The translations under genes and the position numbers were made by a program. The notes beneath the pieces were generated by a model, which saw only the letters and a program-made list of their open reading frames with translations, did no database searches and was not told where the DNA came from. From NCBI GenBank assembly GCA_051653405.1, contig JBOFWC010000255.1, positions 1 to 30,415 of the forward strand: a DNA stretch of 30,415 nt. The letters are read 5' to 3'. Below are positions 14,518 through 22,422 of the stretch, in pieces. Each line of letters starts with the position of its first letter. Position 1 is the first letter of the stretch. The DNA is from Proteocatella sp051653405 (GTDB taxonomy: Bacteria; Bacillota; Clostridia; Peptostreptococcales; Filifactoraceae).

Positions 14518-17016
14518 ATGGACAAAGATATTGAACAAAAGACAAAAAAGAAAAAGAAGAAAAAAATAAATTTTTTAAAGTTACTCTCTTTAATACTTGC
14601 TTTTGTAATCATTATAGGTACAGTTTCCACTCTAGCTATGGCACTTGTTGTTATAAAAACGGCAGAGCCTATAGATCCTACAAAGATTTCAGAGCAATTA
14701 GATGAAAGCTCTTTTATCTTCGATGACAAAGGAGTACTAATAGAAAAAATTTCAAATGGTGAGTACAGTAGTGTCGTTCCACTTCAACAAATTCCAAAAG
14801 ATTTACAAAATGCTGTTGTTGCGATCGAAGATGAACGTTTCTACGAACACAATGGAGTAGATATCAAAAGAGTATTCGGGGCTCTTTGGTATGATATTAA
14901 GACTATGAGTCTTGCTCAAGGAGCATCTACAATAACAATGCAAGTTGCCAAAAACCTATACACTACTATGGATAAAACTTGGACAAGAAAGCTAAAGGAT
15001 ATTTATTATGCTATTGAAATAGAAAAAGTTCTTAGTAAAAATCAGATTCTTCATGCATATCTAAATACGATAGGCCTAGGTAGAGGTACAAGAGGAGTTC
15101 AAGCAGCTGCTCATATCTATTTTAATAAAGATGTGTCTGAGCTTAACTTAGCTGAATGTGCTATGATTGCAGGTATAACAAAAAACCCTTACAAATATTC
15201 AGTATATATAACCGCTCCAATAACTTTTAATGACGATTTTTCAAATATGCAGGTAAGCTTAATACCTAGTAATGAAGAAACCCCAGAACCAACTTCGGAA
15301 GAAATAGAAATATATGGAAAACTTCTTCAAAATGGACTAATATCAAGCCTTGAATATGACCAGCTTAACAAGAATGCTTTTTATGCTAGAAAAGCAGTTT
15401 TAAATCCTGATTCTAAAGAAAGACAGGAAGTTGTTTTAAAAATGATGTTAAAAAACAACTATATATCTGAAACTCAATATAACGAAGCTTTAAATTATCC
15501 TATCGAAGTAAAGCTTGGTAAGAGAAAACAATCTAATATATCTTCATACTTTGGTGATAAGGTTAAAGAAGAAACTATTGTTGCCTTAAAATCGGTAGGT
15601 TATTCTGAAGAAGATGCAAATGACATACTATATAGTGGCGGACTTAGAATCCACTCTACTTTAGATAGCAGAATACAAGGCATCCTTGAAGATGAAATTA
15701 ACAATCCTTCAAACTTCCCAGGAAGCAGAATCGATTCTGACGGAATTCCTCAGCCACAGGTAGCTTCAGTTATAATGGATCAGTACACTGGACAAGTAAA
15801 AGCGCTAGTTGGAGGAAGAGGTATCAGCGGAAGTAAAATTTACAACAGAGCCCTTAACCCTCGTCAGCCGGGTTCTTCTATAAAGCCACTTTCAGTTTAT
15901 TTACCGGCTCTTGAAAATGGTTTTACTGGCGCAAGTGGAATAGTTGATAAACCTATAAAAAATGAAAAAGGTGAATACTGGCCTAAAAACTATAGTAGTT
16001 ATGAAGGCCCTACGACACTTCGAAACCTTGTAATTAAATCTTCCAATGTAGGTGCCGTTCAAGTCGCACAAAAACTTGGAACTTCAAAAATGATAGATTA
16101 TCTTAAAAACATGGGAATATCAACCCTAGTTACTAGAAGTGATAATTCATCTGTAAATGATGAGAACTTATCATTGGCGCTTGGAGGAATGTCAAAAGGA
16201 GTTACGCCACTTGATTTAACAGCAGCTTATGCTTCTATTGCTAATGGTGGTACGTATACAAAACCTATTTTCATAACAAAAATTGAAAATGCAAATGGTA
16301 CTATTTTATATGAAAATAAACCTGAAACAAGACAAGTAGCTTCGCCTCAAGCCGCATACATTATGACCGACATAATGAAAGATGTTGTAAATAGAGGAAC
16401 TGGCGGTCGTGCTAGAGTAAACAATATGGTTACTGTTGGTAAAACAGGTACTACAAATGATGAAAAAGATATTTGGTTCTCAGGATACACTCCATACTAC
16501 ACAAGTGCATTATGGATCGGAGAAGATCAACCTAAAGATTTAAATAAAACAAGTGATGTTCCATCTAGATTATGGGGAAGAATAATGAATAGAGTGCACG
16601 AGGGACTTCCTAGTAAAAATTTTGATAGACCTTCTGACCTTTCAAGTGCTACAGTCTGTAGAGAATCTGGTCTTATAGCTGGTGCAAATTGTACCAGAAC
16701 CTATAGTGAACTCTTCATGTCTGGTACAGTTCCAAATAAAGTATGTGATATTCATGAATCTGTAGTTACAGATGGTCTTCTTGATGAAGAAACTATAGAA
16801 AATTCAGTAGAAAATGACCAAAAAGATCAAAATCAAGATAATTCTAATACTGAAAACTCTACACCTGAAGAAAACAAACCATCTGTAGAAACCCCTAGTA
16901 CAGATAATTCTAATACCGAGAATCCTTCTGAAGATCAAAATAACACTGGAACTGATAATGAAAATACTGGAACTCCAGATAGTAACACTCAAAATAATGG
17001 TAATGGATTATTCTAA
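14518..17016 (+). CDS. Class A penicillin-binding protein (PBP1A type)
   Basis: Bifunctional peptidoglycan synthase: glycosyltransferase plus DD-transpeptidase. A short lysine-rich cytoplasmic tail precedes a membrane anchor (about 19-44). The GT51 domain has catalytic E104 in IEDERFYEH and the QGASTITMQVAKNL block. An acidic linker (about 240-270) separates it from the transpeptidase, whose motifs are intact: S453-S-I-K456, S508-S-N510 and K642-T-G644. Three late cysteines (CRESGL, ANC, KVC) follow, then a disordered tail (about 755-832) rich in Asn, Glu, Thr, Pro and Ser. At 832 residues it is typical apart from the tail. It is a single-gene transcript with its own promoter and terminator. 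Confidence 0.97.
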   Translation: MDKDIEQKTKKKKKKKINFLKLLSLILAFVIIIGTVSTLAMALVVIKTAEPIDPTKISEQLDESSFIFDDKGVLIEKISNGEYSSVVPLQQIPKDLQNAVVAIEDERFYEHNGVDIKRVFGALWYDIKTMSLAQGASTITMQVAKNLYTTMDKTWTRKLKDIYYAIEIEKVLSKNQILHAYLNTIGLGRGTRGVQAAAHIYFNKDVSELNLAECAMIAGITKNPYKYSVYITAPITFNDDFSNMQVSLIPSNEETPEPTSEEIEIYGKLLQNGLISSLEYDQLNKNAFYARKAVLNPDSKERQEVVLKMMLKNNYISETQYNEALNYPIEVKLGKRKQSNISSYFGDKVKEETIVALKSVGYSEEDANDILYSGGLRIHSTLDSRIQGILEDEINNPSNFPGSRIDSDGIPQPQVASVIMDQYTGQVKALVGGRGISGSKIYNRALNPRQPGSSIKPLSVYLPALENGFTGASGIVDKPIKNEKGEYWPKNYSSYEGPTTLRNLVIKSSNVGAVQVAQKLGTSKMIDYLKNMGISTLVTRSDNSSVNDENLSLALGGMSKGVTPLDLTAAYASIANGGTYTKPIFITKIENANGTILYENKPETRQVASPQAAYIMTDIMKDVVNRGTGGRARVNNMVTVGKTGTTNDEKDIWFSGYTPYYTSALWIGEDQPKDLNKTSDVPSRLWGRIMNRVHEGLPSKNFDRPSDLSSATVCRESGLIAGANCTRTYSELFMSGTVPNKVCDIHESVVTDGLLDEETIENSVENDQKDQNQDNSNTENSTPEENKPSVETPSTDNSNTENPSEDQNNTGTDNENTGTPDSNTQNNGNGLF
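16837..16922 (+). repeat. Short direct repeat in the PBP tail
   Basis: GATAATTCTAATAC occurs at 16837-16850 and 16903-16916, encoding two copies of DNSNTEN in the disordered tail. This suggests the tail grew by local duplication. Confidence 0.7.
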
Positions 17017-17057
17017 TTAGAATTTTAAACCTAAATAATATTTAAAACTATAAAATC

Positions 17058-17113
17058 AAAAACCTAGATTATTTAAACTTTACAAAATGTAAAATAAGTA
17101 ATCTAGGTTTTTT
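17058..17113 (+). terminator. Long-stem terminator of the PBP gene
   Basis: AAAAACCTAGATTA pairs with TAATCTAGGTTTTTT. An inner hairpin, TTTACA-AAA-TGTAAA, sits in the loop. The T run follows on the plus strand; the A run allows use from the minus strand too. Confidence 0.85.
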
Positions 17114-17131
17114 AGTAATTATTAGTAATAA

Positions 17132-17155
17132 AAAAAAGCGAATAATCGCTTTTTT
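17132..17155 (-). terminator. Terminator of the ktrB-ktrA-methyltransferase operon
   Basis: AAAAAAGCGA and TCGCTTTTTT form a symmetric stem with a 4-nt loop, usable on both strands. It lies 30 nt after the methyltransferase stop, convergent with the PBP terminator. Confidence 0.85.
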
Positions 17156-17184
17156 AAATCGTCTATTAAACCATTCCAACATTA

Positions 17185-17991
17185 TTATATATTGTTTTCT
17201 AATGATTTATACATAACTATTGCACCTGCTATTGCCACATTTAAAGACTCTGCTCTGCCATATATAGGAATGTATATTTTTTTATCTGCTATCTCTAATA
17301 TTGACTCAGATACTCCATTAGCTTCGTTTCCAAGCACTATTATACATTTTTGACTATAACTTATATCACTATATTCGAATGAACTTCTATCAAGTGCTGT
17401 AGCTAGTATCTCAAATCCATCTTTTTGAAACTTCAATAATTCTTCTTCCGTTATTTCTATTATAGGAACATAAAGATTCGACCCCATTGCCGATCTATTA
17501 ACTTTTGGTGAAAATAAATCCACAGTCCCTTTTATTACAAATATAGCATCAAATCCAGCAGAATCTGCCGTTCTTATTAATGTTCCTGCATTTCCAGGAT
17601 CTTGTATTCTATCGAATAAAAGAATCCTAGATTTATCTTTTAAATGAAATTCACTTATCTCATATTTAGGAATTTTGGAAATTGCTATAACCCCTTGAGA
17701 ATTTACCGTATCTGCAAGCTGATCAAATATATTATCTTTTACTATTATAGCTATATCACTATATTCCGCATAGATTTTTCTACATTCTTCATTCCCTGTG
17801 TACATGCTCTCTGAAAAGGCAATCATATCTAGGCTTATTTTTGAATCAATAAGTTGATTTACAGCTCTAAGTCCTTCCATTATCATAAGCTCATGTTTAT
17901 CCCTATATTTTTTGGTTTTTAGGCTATTTATTAATTTAACTTTACTATTGTCTTTTGATTCAATTACAATTTTATTTGCCATTGTCCTCAC
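17185..17991 (-). CDS. SpoU-family (TrmH/RlmB-like) RNA 2'-O-methyltransferase
   Basis: AdoMet-dependent 2'-O-ribose methyltransferase of the SpoU/TrmH superfamily, acting on rRNA or tRNA. Motif 1 is DRIQDPGNAGTLIRTADSAG, motif 2 contains LGNEANGVS, and motif 3 is IPIYGRAESLNVAIAGAI; together they form the trefoil-knot AdoMet site. The N-terminal 90 residues form a substrate-binding domain of the RlmB-like L30e-type (inferred). The start overlaps the end of ktrA: GTG 17991 or ATG 17982, neither with an ideal ribosome binding site, suggesting coupling. The RNA target cannot be told from sequence. Confidence 0.92.
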   Translation of the reverse strand: MRTMANKIVIESKDNSKVKLINSLKTKKYRDKHELMIMEGLRAVNQLIDSKISLDMIAFSESMYTGNEECRKIYAEYSDIAIIVKDNIFDQLADTVNSQGVIAISKIPKYEISEFHLKDKSRILLFDRIQDPGNAGTLIRTADSAGFDAIFVIKGTVDLFSPKVNRSAMGSNLYVPIIEITEEELLKFQKDGFEILATALDRSSFEYSDISYSQKCIIVLGNEANGVSESILEIADKKIYIPIYGRAESLNVAIAGAIVMYKSLENNI

Positions 17992-18628
17992 TTAACCTAT
18001 TCAATTTTTTAATTTCCCCTATAACAACCAAAATATCCTTAGAATACACTATATCTTCACTTGACGGAGATATATTTACATCAGTTCCTCTTTTTATTGC
18101 AACTACGTTTATTCCATACTTTGATCTAAAGTTTAAGTCAATTAATGTTTTGCCATTCCATTTATCGTGAGCCATTATTTCTATTATTGAATACTGCGGA
18201 TCTAATTCTATAAATTCAAGTACATTTTTAGAAACTAGATTATGAGCAAGTCTAACTCCCATATCTCTTTCAGGGAATATTACACGATCTGCTCCTATTT
18301 TATATAACACTTTTGCTTGTAACTCGTCTTTAGCTTTACAAACTACATAATTTACACCTAATTCTTTAACTACTATTGTAGTCATTATAGAAGCCTGAAC
18401 ATCTGAAGCTATACTTATAATAGCTACATCATAATTTCGTATTCCAAGTGACTTAAGTGCAGATTCATCAGTAGCATCAGCTTGAACTGCTTGAGTTACA
18501 TTATCTGAAATATCTTGGATTATCTCCATATTTGAATCTATAGCTAAAACATCATGCCCTAAACCATATAGAGTTTTTGCAACAGATGCTCCAAATCTTC
18601 CACAACCTATAACAACGTATGTGCCCAT
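17972..18628 (-). CDS. ktrA: KtrA-type potassium channel regulatory subunit
   Basis: Cytoplasmic RCK protein that gates the KtrB/TrkH potassium translocator. The RCK_N Rossmann domain (1-135) has G8-C-G10-R-F-G13 and the acidic D32 in LAIDSN for NAD/ATP-type nucleotide binding. The RCK_C domain (about 140-215, ELDPQYSIIEIMAHDKWNGKTL) is the part that binds c-di-AMP in known Firmicute KtrA proteins. GGGAG precedes the ATG; the gene starts 12 nt after ktrB. With cdaA in the same window, inhibition by c-di-AMP is likely but not shown. Confidence 0.94.
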   Translation of the reverse strand: MGTYVVIGCGRFGASVAKTLYGLGHDVLAIDSNMEIIQDISDNVTQAVQADATDESALKSLGIRNYDVAIISIASDVQASIMTTIVVKELGVNYVVCKAKDELQAKVLYKIGADRVIFPERDMGVRLAHNLVSKNVLEFIELDPQYSIIEIMAHDKWNGKTLIDLNFRSKYGINVVAIKRGTDVNISPSSEDIVYSKDILVVIGEIKKLNRLSEDNGK

Positions 18629-18640
18629 ATTTTTATCTCC

Positions 18641-19963
18641 CTATAATATAACAGTTCCTTCTGGCAACTGATATTCTGATTTTTTATCTCTTCCTGCAAG
18701 TGCCATAACTATCGTAAGCGCTCCTACTCTACCAGCAAACATAGTCAATATTAAAATCATTTTGGATATTCCTGAAAGTCCAGTAGTTATACCAAGTGTA
18801 AGCCCTACTGTTCCAAATGCAGAAACCACTTCAAATAATATATCCATAAATTCAAATTCTGGATCAGCTATACTTATAAACATTGCTCCTGTCATTATTA
18901 CAAATACCGCTATAACCATTATGGTCATGGCTTTATTTACAACTGAGTAGTTTATCCTTCTTCCATATGCTTCTACATCTTTATTTCTTACAAAAGCTAC
19001 CATAGTAAGAATTAAAACCGCAACCGTAGTAGTTTTTATCCCTCCAGCTGTAGAGGCGGGTGAACCACCGATAAACATTAGCATCAAAATAAAAAATTTA
19101 CTACTATCTGTAAGTTTTGCTAGATCGATAGTATTAAATCCAGCAGTTCTTGGACTTACTGAATGGAAGGCACTTACTTTAAGCTTATCTAAAACACTCA
19201 TATTTCCTATGGTTTCTGGATTATTATACTCAAGCCACAAAATTATGACCGTTCCAAAAAATAAAAGTAAAGCCGTAACTGTAAGTGCCAATTTTGAATG
19301 AAGACTTAACCTCTTAATGTTTCTATTATGCATACAGTCAAATATAACTGTGAATCCAAGCCCTCCAAATATTATAAGTAACATTATTGTTAAGTTTATT
19401 ACAGTATTGTCATAATATTTTGTAAGAGAGGCAAAATTCCCCATTATATCAAAACCTGCATTGCAAAATGCCGAAATTGAATGAAATATTGACTTTACTA
19501 TGCCATCTTTTATCCCATAAATTGGAACAAATTGCGTTGACAAGAGCAAAGCTCCTACAAGTTCAACTATCATAGTACCCACAAATATGTTTTTTGTAAG
19601 ATTCACAATGCCTTGTATCTTTTCTTGCCCCAAGGACTCTTTCATTAATATTCTATTTTTTATACCAATTTTTTTACCAACTATTATTGCTCCAAATGTA
19701 GTTATCGTCATAAATCCTAATCCACCAACTTGTATAAGTGATAGAACTACAAATTTACCAAACGCGGACCAATATGTTCCAGTATCCAAAACTACTAATC
19801 CTGTAACACAAACAGCTGATGTTGATGTAAATAATGCATCAATAAATGATGTAGTTTCTCCAGACTCTGAAGAAATAGGTAACGTTAACAGCGCTGCGCC
19901 CAAAAGTATAATTGCTAAAAATCCAAGTACGATAATTTGAGCGGGCGAAATTCCCTTTTTCAC
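18641..19963 (-). CDS. ktrB: KtrB/TrkH-family potassium translocating subunit
   Basis: Membrane K+ (Na+-linked) uptake subunit of the SKT superfamily, 440 residues and mostly hydrophobic. The four filter-like pore loops can be seen with their key glycines: SAVCVTGLV, SAFCNAGFD, SPRTAGFNT and SAFGTVGLT. The start is GTG 19963, with GAAGG seven nt upstream. It leads an operon with ktrA and the SpoU methyltransferase, driven by a good promoter at 20008-20035. Confidence 0.95.
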   Translation of the reverse strand: MKKGISPAQIIVLGFLAIILLGAALLTLPISSESGETTSFIDALFTSTSAVCVTGLVVLDTGTYWSAFGKFVVLSLIQVGGLGFMTITTFGAIIVGKKIGIKNRILMKESLGQEKIQGIVNLTKNIFVGTMIVELVGALLLSTQFVPIYGIKDGIVKSIFHSISAFCNAGFDIMGNFASLTKYYDNTVINLTIMLLIIFGGLGFTVIFDCMHNRNIKRLSLHSKLALTVTALLLFFGTVIILWLEYNNPETIGNMSVLDKLKVSAFHSVSPRTAGFNTIDLAKLTDSSKFFILMLMFIGGSPASTAGGIKTTTVAVLILTMVAFVRNKDVEAYGRRINYSVVNKAMTIMVIAVFVIMTGAMFISIADPEFEFMDILFEVVSAFGTVGLTLGITTGLSGISKMILILTMFAGRVGALTIVMALAGRDKKSEYQLPEGTVIL

Positions 19964-20007
19964 CTTATGACCTTCTTTCTTATTTTAAATTTAATAATGC
20001 AAAGACT

Positions 20008-20035
20008 ATTATATCTCAAAATAAATTTTTTTCAA
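20008..20035 (-). promoter_or_regulatory. Promoter of the ktrB operon
   Basis: On the minus strand TTGAAA is followed after 16 nt by a perfect TATAAT, 45 nt before the GTG start of ktrB. Confidence 0.75.
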
Positions 20036-20053
20036 TACCTAAATACAAATTAC

Positions 20054-20791
20054 TCAGTTTATACGTATATTCTTACTTATATCTTCAAACTTTTTATCTC
20101 CAATTCCATTAACTTCTTTAATTTCTTCCACCGAACTAAAGCTCCCATGTTCTTCTCTATATTCTATTATTCTTTGAGATAAGGTTTCTCCTATACCAGT
20201 AAGCGTTTCTAATTCTTCTTTGGTTGCTGTATTTATATTTATCTTATCACTTTCAGTTTCAGCGTTAGGATTACTACTTTCTGACAAATCCCCTTCTATT
20301 TTTATATCTTCCGAGTAATTTATCACAAGTTTTCCTCCTTTTGAAGGAATTATATATTGAGCTCCGTCCACTAGCTTCTGTGCTAAATTCACAGATATTC
20401 GTTCAGCATTTTCTGTTAATCCTCCTGCTTTTTCAATAGCTACTTGAAGCCGTTCTTCTTTCCCAACCTCTACTACCGATGGGCTTTTAACCTCTCCTAT
20501 TATATCTACAAAAATACTTTCTTTATTGATTTCATTATCTGCGTATATGTTATTGTTATTCTTACTGTCTAATTCATCAGTTTCAAAATCACTCTCAGTT
20601 TCAGAATTTAATTCTTCTTTTTCAAATGTTTTTTCTTCATCTTCTGTGGTATATAAAGCTTCATCATTTCCTATTTCATATTTTTTTTCATGATCAAAAA
20701 CATCAAAAATAAACATGGTAATAACAAGAATTGCAGAAATAATTGCTACAATTTTTATCTTCTTTGAATCTATGTCAAATTTAGAACTCAA
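20054..20791 (-). CDS. comEA: ComEA-like DNA-binding membrane protein
   Basis: Membrane-anchored protein of the ComEA family, which binds incoming double-stranded DNA during transformation. It has one N-terminal membrane helix, a long acidic linker (about 40-95), an SLBB domain (VDIIGEVKSPSVVEVGKEERL onward) and a C-terminal helix-hairpin-helix pair with ININTATKEELETLTGIGETLSQRII and EVNGIGDKKFEDI. I start at TTG 20791, because GGGGGAG lies five nt before it; an upstream TTG at 20815 has no site. No comEC or other competence gene is adjacent, and the linker is longer than in Bacillus ComEA. Confidence 0.9.
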   Translation of the reverse strand: MSSKFDIDSKKIKIVAIISAILVITMFIFDVFDHEKKYEIGNDEALYTTEDEEKTFEKEELNSETESDFETDELDSKNNNNIYADNEINKESIFVDIIGEVKSPSVVEVGKEERLQVAIEKAGGLTENAERISVNLAQKLVDGAQYIIPSKGGKLVINYSEDIKIEGDLSESSNPNAETESDKININTATKEELETLTGIGETLSQRIIEYREEHGSFSSVEEIKEVNGIGDKKFEDISKNIRIN

Positions 20792-20827
20792 AGTAACTCC
20801 CCCTTTTATTTTCAATAAAAAATATTA

Positions 20828-20857
20828 AGAGAGGAATTATTTTTAAAATTCCTCTCT
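20828..20857 (-). terminator. Terminator after the peroxiredoxin gene
   Basis: AGAGAGGAATT and AATTCCTCTCT form a perfect 11-bp stem with an 8-nt AT loop, 20 nt after the peroxiredoxin stop. The T run on the minus strand begins five nt after the stem. Confidence 0.75.
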
Positions 20858-20876
20858 AATTTGTTCTGATTTAGTT

Positions 20877-21518
20877 TTATTCTTCTATGTTCTTATATAT
20901 GAACCATTCTGATAAACTATACACGCCTCTTTCTTTATCTAAGTGAGGCTGGTCATCTTCAGTTCTATGAAACAAAACCTTGTCCCCGATAAGTTCATTT
21001 GCTGGCCAGTTTGCAGGAGCAAAAACTTTTTTTATAGAAGCCATTTTTAAAGCTTCTACGGTTCTTAAAATTTCATTTATATTTCTTCCTATTTCTTTAG
21101 GATATTCAAGCATAGTTCTCACTTTTCCATTGTGGTCTACTATAATAACAGCTCTTACCGATGCTGTATCATCTTCATTTGGATGTATTAATCCAAGCGT
21201 TTGAGATACTACTCTATCTTCATCATCTATTATTGGAAAATCAATCTGTACATATAAATTTTCTTTTATCCAATCAATCCACTGATGATGTGATTCTAAA
21301 CTATCTACACTTAGTCCTATCAGTTCTACTCCCATTTCTTCAAACTTCTTTTTCTTTTTTTGAAATGAAACAAACTCCGTAGTACAAACTGGGGTAAAAT
21401 CTGCTGGATGACTAAAAAGAATAAACCATTTTCCGCTATAGTCCTCCGGTAAATTAATTGTTCCCTTTGTAGTTTCAACTTTTAAATCAGGAAATCTATC
21501 TCTTAGTGCTAATTTCAT
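20877..21518 (-). CDS. 1-Cys (Prx6-type) peroxiredoxin
   Basis: Thiol peroxidase that reduces hydrogen peroxide and organic peroxides in the cytoplasm. The peroxidatic cysteine is C45 in the family motif HPADFTPVCTTE; the C-terminal arm (PANWPANELIGDKV, then the LSEWF end) is of the Prx6/AhpC2 class. No second resolving cysteine is visible in the mature sequence. I start at ATG 21518, which has GGGAGG eight nt upstream and gives 213 residues; an ATG at 21545 is open but has no site. It would protect an anaerobe's Fe-S enzymes from brief oxygen exposure. Confidence 0.95.
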   Translation of the reverse strand: MKLALRDRFPDLKVETTKGTINLPEDYSGKWFILFSHPADFTPVCTTEFVSFQKKKKKFEEMGVELIGLSVDSLESHHQWIDWIKENLYVQIDFPIIDDEDRVVSQTLGLIHPNEDDTASVRAVIIVDHNGKVRTMLEYPKEIGRNINEILRTVEALKMASIKKVFAPANWPANELIGDKVLFHRTEDDQPHLDKERGVYSLSEWFIYKNIEE

Positions 21519-21577
21519 TAAAGCTTCCTCCCATATTAAAGTCATTATATTTTATATAAATTATACACCATATAGTT

Positions 21578-21599
21578 TTATAAATACATATATTTATAA
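21578..21599. promoter_or_regulatory. AT-rich palindrome before the peroxiredoxin gene
   Basis: TTATAAATA and TATTTATAA form a perfect 9-bp inverted repeat with a 4-nt spacer, between the transglycosylase stop and the peroxiredoxin start. It may be an operator or a weak terminator. It does not match the 7-1-7 PerR box. Confidence 0.4.
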
Positions 21600-21600
21600 A

Positions 21601-22197
21601 TTATTTTTCATAAATTTCTATATACTTATTGTAGTTCTTATTTACAATCTCTACATAATTAGATGTTTCCTTGTAAGGTATATACTTTAAAGAAATTCCA
21701 TCATCTGAATATCTTTCATCTTTAAGCCATCTTCTAGTAACATTTATTCCTGCATTATATGCTGCTGTAACCGTCCTATTATCCTCAAATCTATCTTGAA
21801 GATATGAGATAAAAAACACTCCATACATTATATTCACTTCAGGATCAAAAAGATCATCATATTCATATTTATTGACCTTCATTTTAACGCTAAGCCAATT
21901 AAATGTATCCTCTGTTATTTGCATAAGACCTCTTGCTCCAGCTCTTGATACAGCATCTTTTTTAAAATTACTTTCCTGTTTCATTACTGAATATACAAGA
22001 TATTTATCTACATCATATTGTTTAGAGTATTTTTCTACTGCTTTTTGATATTTTATGGGATATTGTGTTTCTTTTTTTATAAAATTATGTTCAAACTCTA
22101 CTAAAATTATCGCTAAAGCAATCAATAATACTATTATTGTTCCAAATACTCTAGTATAGTTTATACGGTATTTCTTACGCCTTTTTTTCTTTTTCAA
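21601..22197 (-). CDS. Membrane-anchored SLT-type lytic transglycosylase
   Basis: Peptidoglycan-cleaving enzyme of the soluble lytic transglycosylase fold (GH23). A lysine/arginine-rich tail and one membrane helix (about 18-34) anchor it outside the cell. The catalytic domain has E75 in VMKQESNF, then RAGARGLMQITEDTF and the substrate-binding AYNAGINVTRRWL. The 198-residue length is that of the small YjbJ/CwlQ-like group. The start is TTG 22197 with AGAGG six nt upstream. It may be co-transcribed with the peroxiredoxin gene, since no strong terminator lies between. Confidence 0.94.
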   Translation of the reverse strand: MKKKKRRKKYRINYTRVFGTIIVLLIALAIILVEFEHNFIKKETQYPIKYQKAVEKYSKQYDVDKYLVYSVMKQESNFKKDAVSRAGARGLMQITEDTFNWLSVKMKVNKYEYDDLFDPEVNIMYGVFFISYLQDRFEDNRTVTAAYNAGINVTRRWLKDERYSDDGISLKYIPYKETSNYVEIVNKNYNKYIEIYEK

Positions 22198-22320
22198 AAA
22201 ATTCCTCTTTCTAGCTACACCTTTATTCTTAAGTTTACTGCATGAAAATTAACAACTTTATATTTATATACAGTATTTATTTTATCATATAAACCCCTTA
22301 AAATAAATATCTATTAACAA

Positions 22321-22380
22321 AAGAACTCTTTTATATCCAAAAAAACTCTCTTGTATAAAAAAGAACTCTTTCAAATACGA
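22321..22380. repeat. Three 20-bp imperfect tandem repeats
   Basis: Units starting at 22321, 22341 and 22361 share AAAgAACTCT followed by an AT-rich half. The third unit forms one arm of the terminator at 22363-22402. The rest of 22198-22320 is AT-rich upstream sequence of the transglycosylase gene, without a clear promoter. Confidence 0.6.
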
Positions 22381-22402
22381 TTTCGCATTTCAAAGAGTTC
22401 TC
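22363..22402 (-). terminator. Terminator of the cyclodeaminase-like pair
   Basis: Minus-strand AGAACTCTTT pairs with AAAGAGTTCT, extended by AAAT/ATTT and CG/CG, then followed by TTTTTTATAC. It lies 20 nt after the stop at 22423. Confidence 0.88.
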
Positions 22403-22422
22403 TGAATATTTATTTTATTATT

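Noticed and set aside
21578..21599. PerR box
   Set aside because: The inverted repeat has 9-bp arms and a 4-nt spacer rather than the TTATAAT-N-ATTATAA layout.
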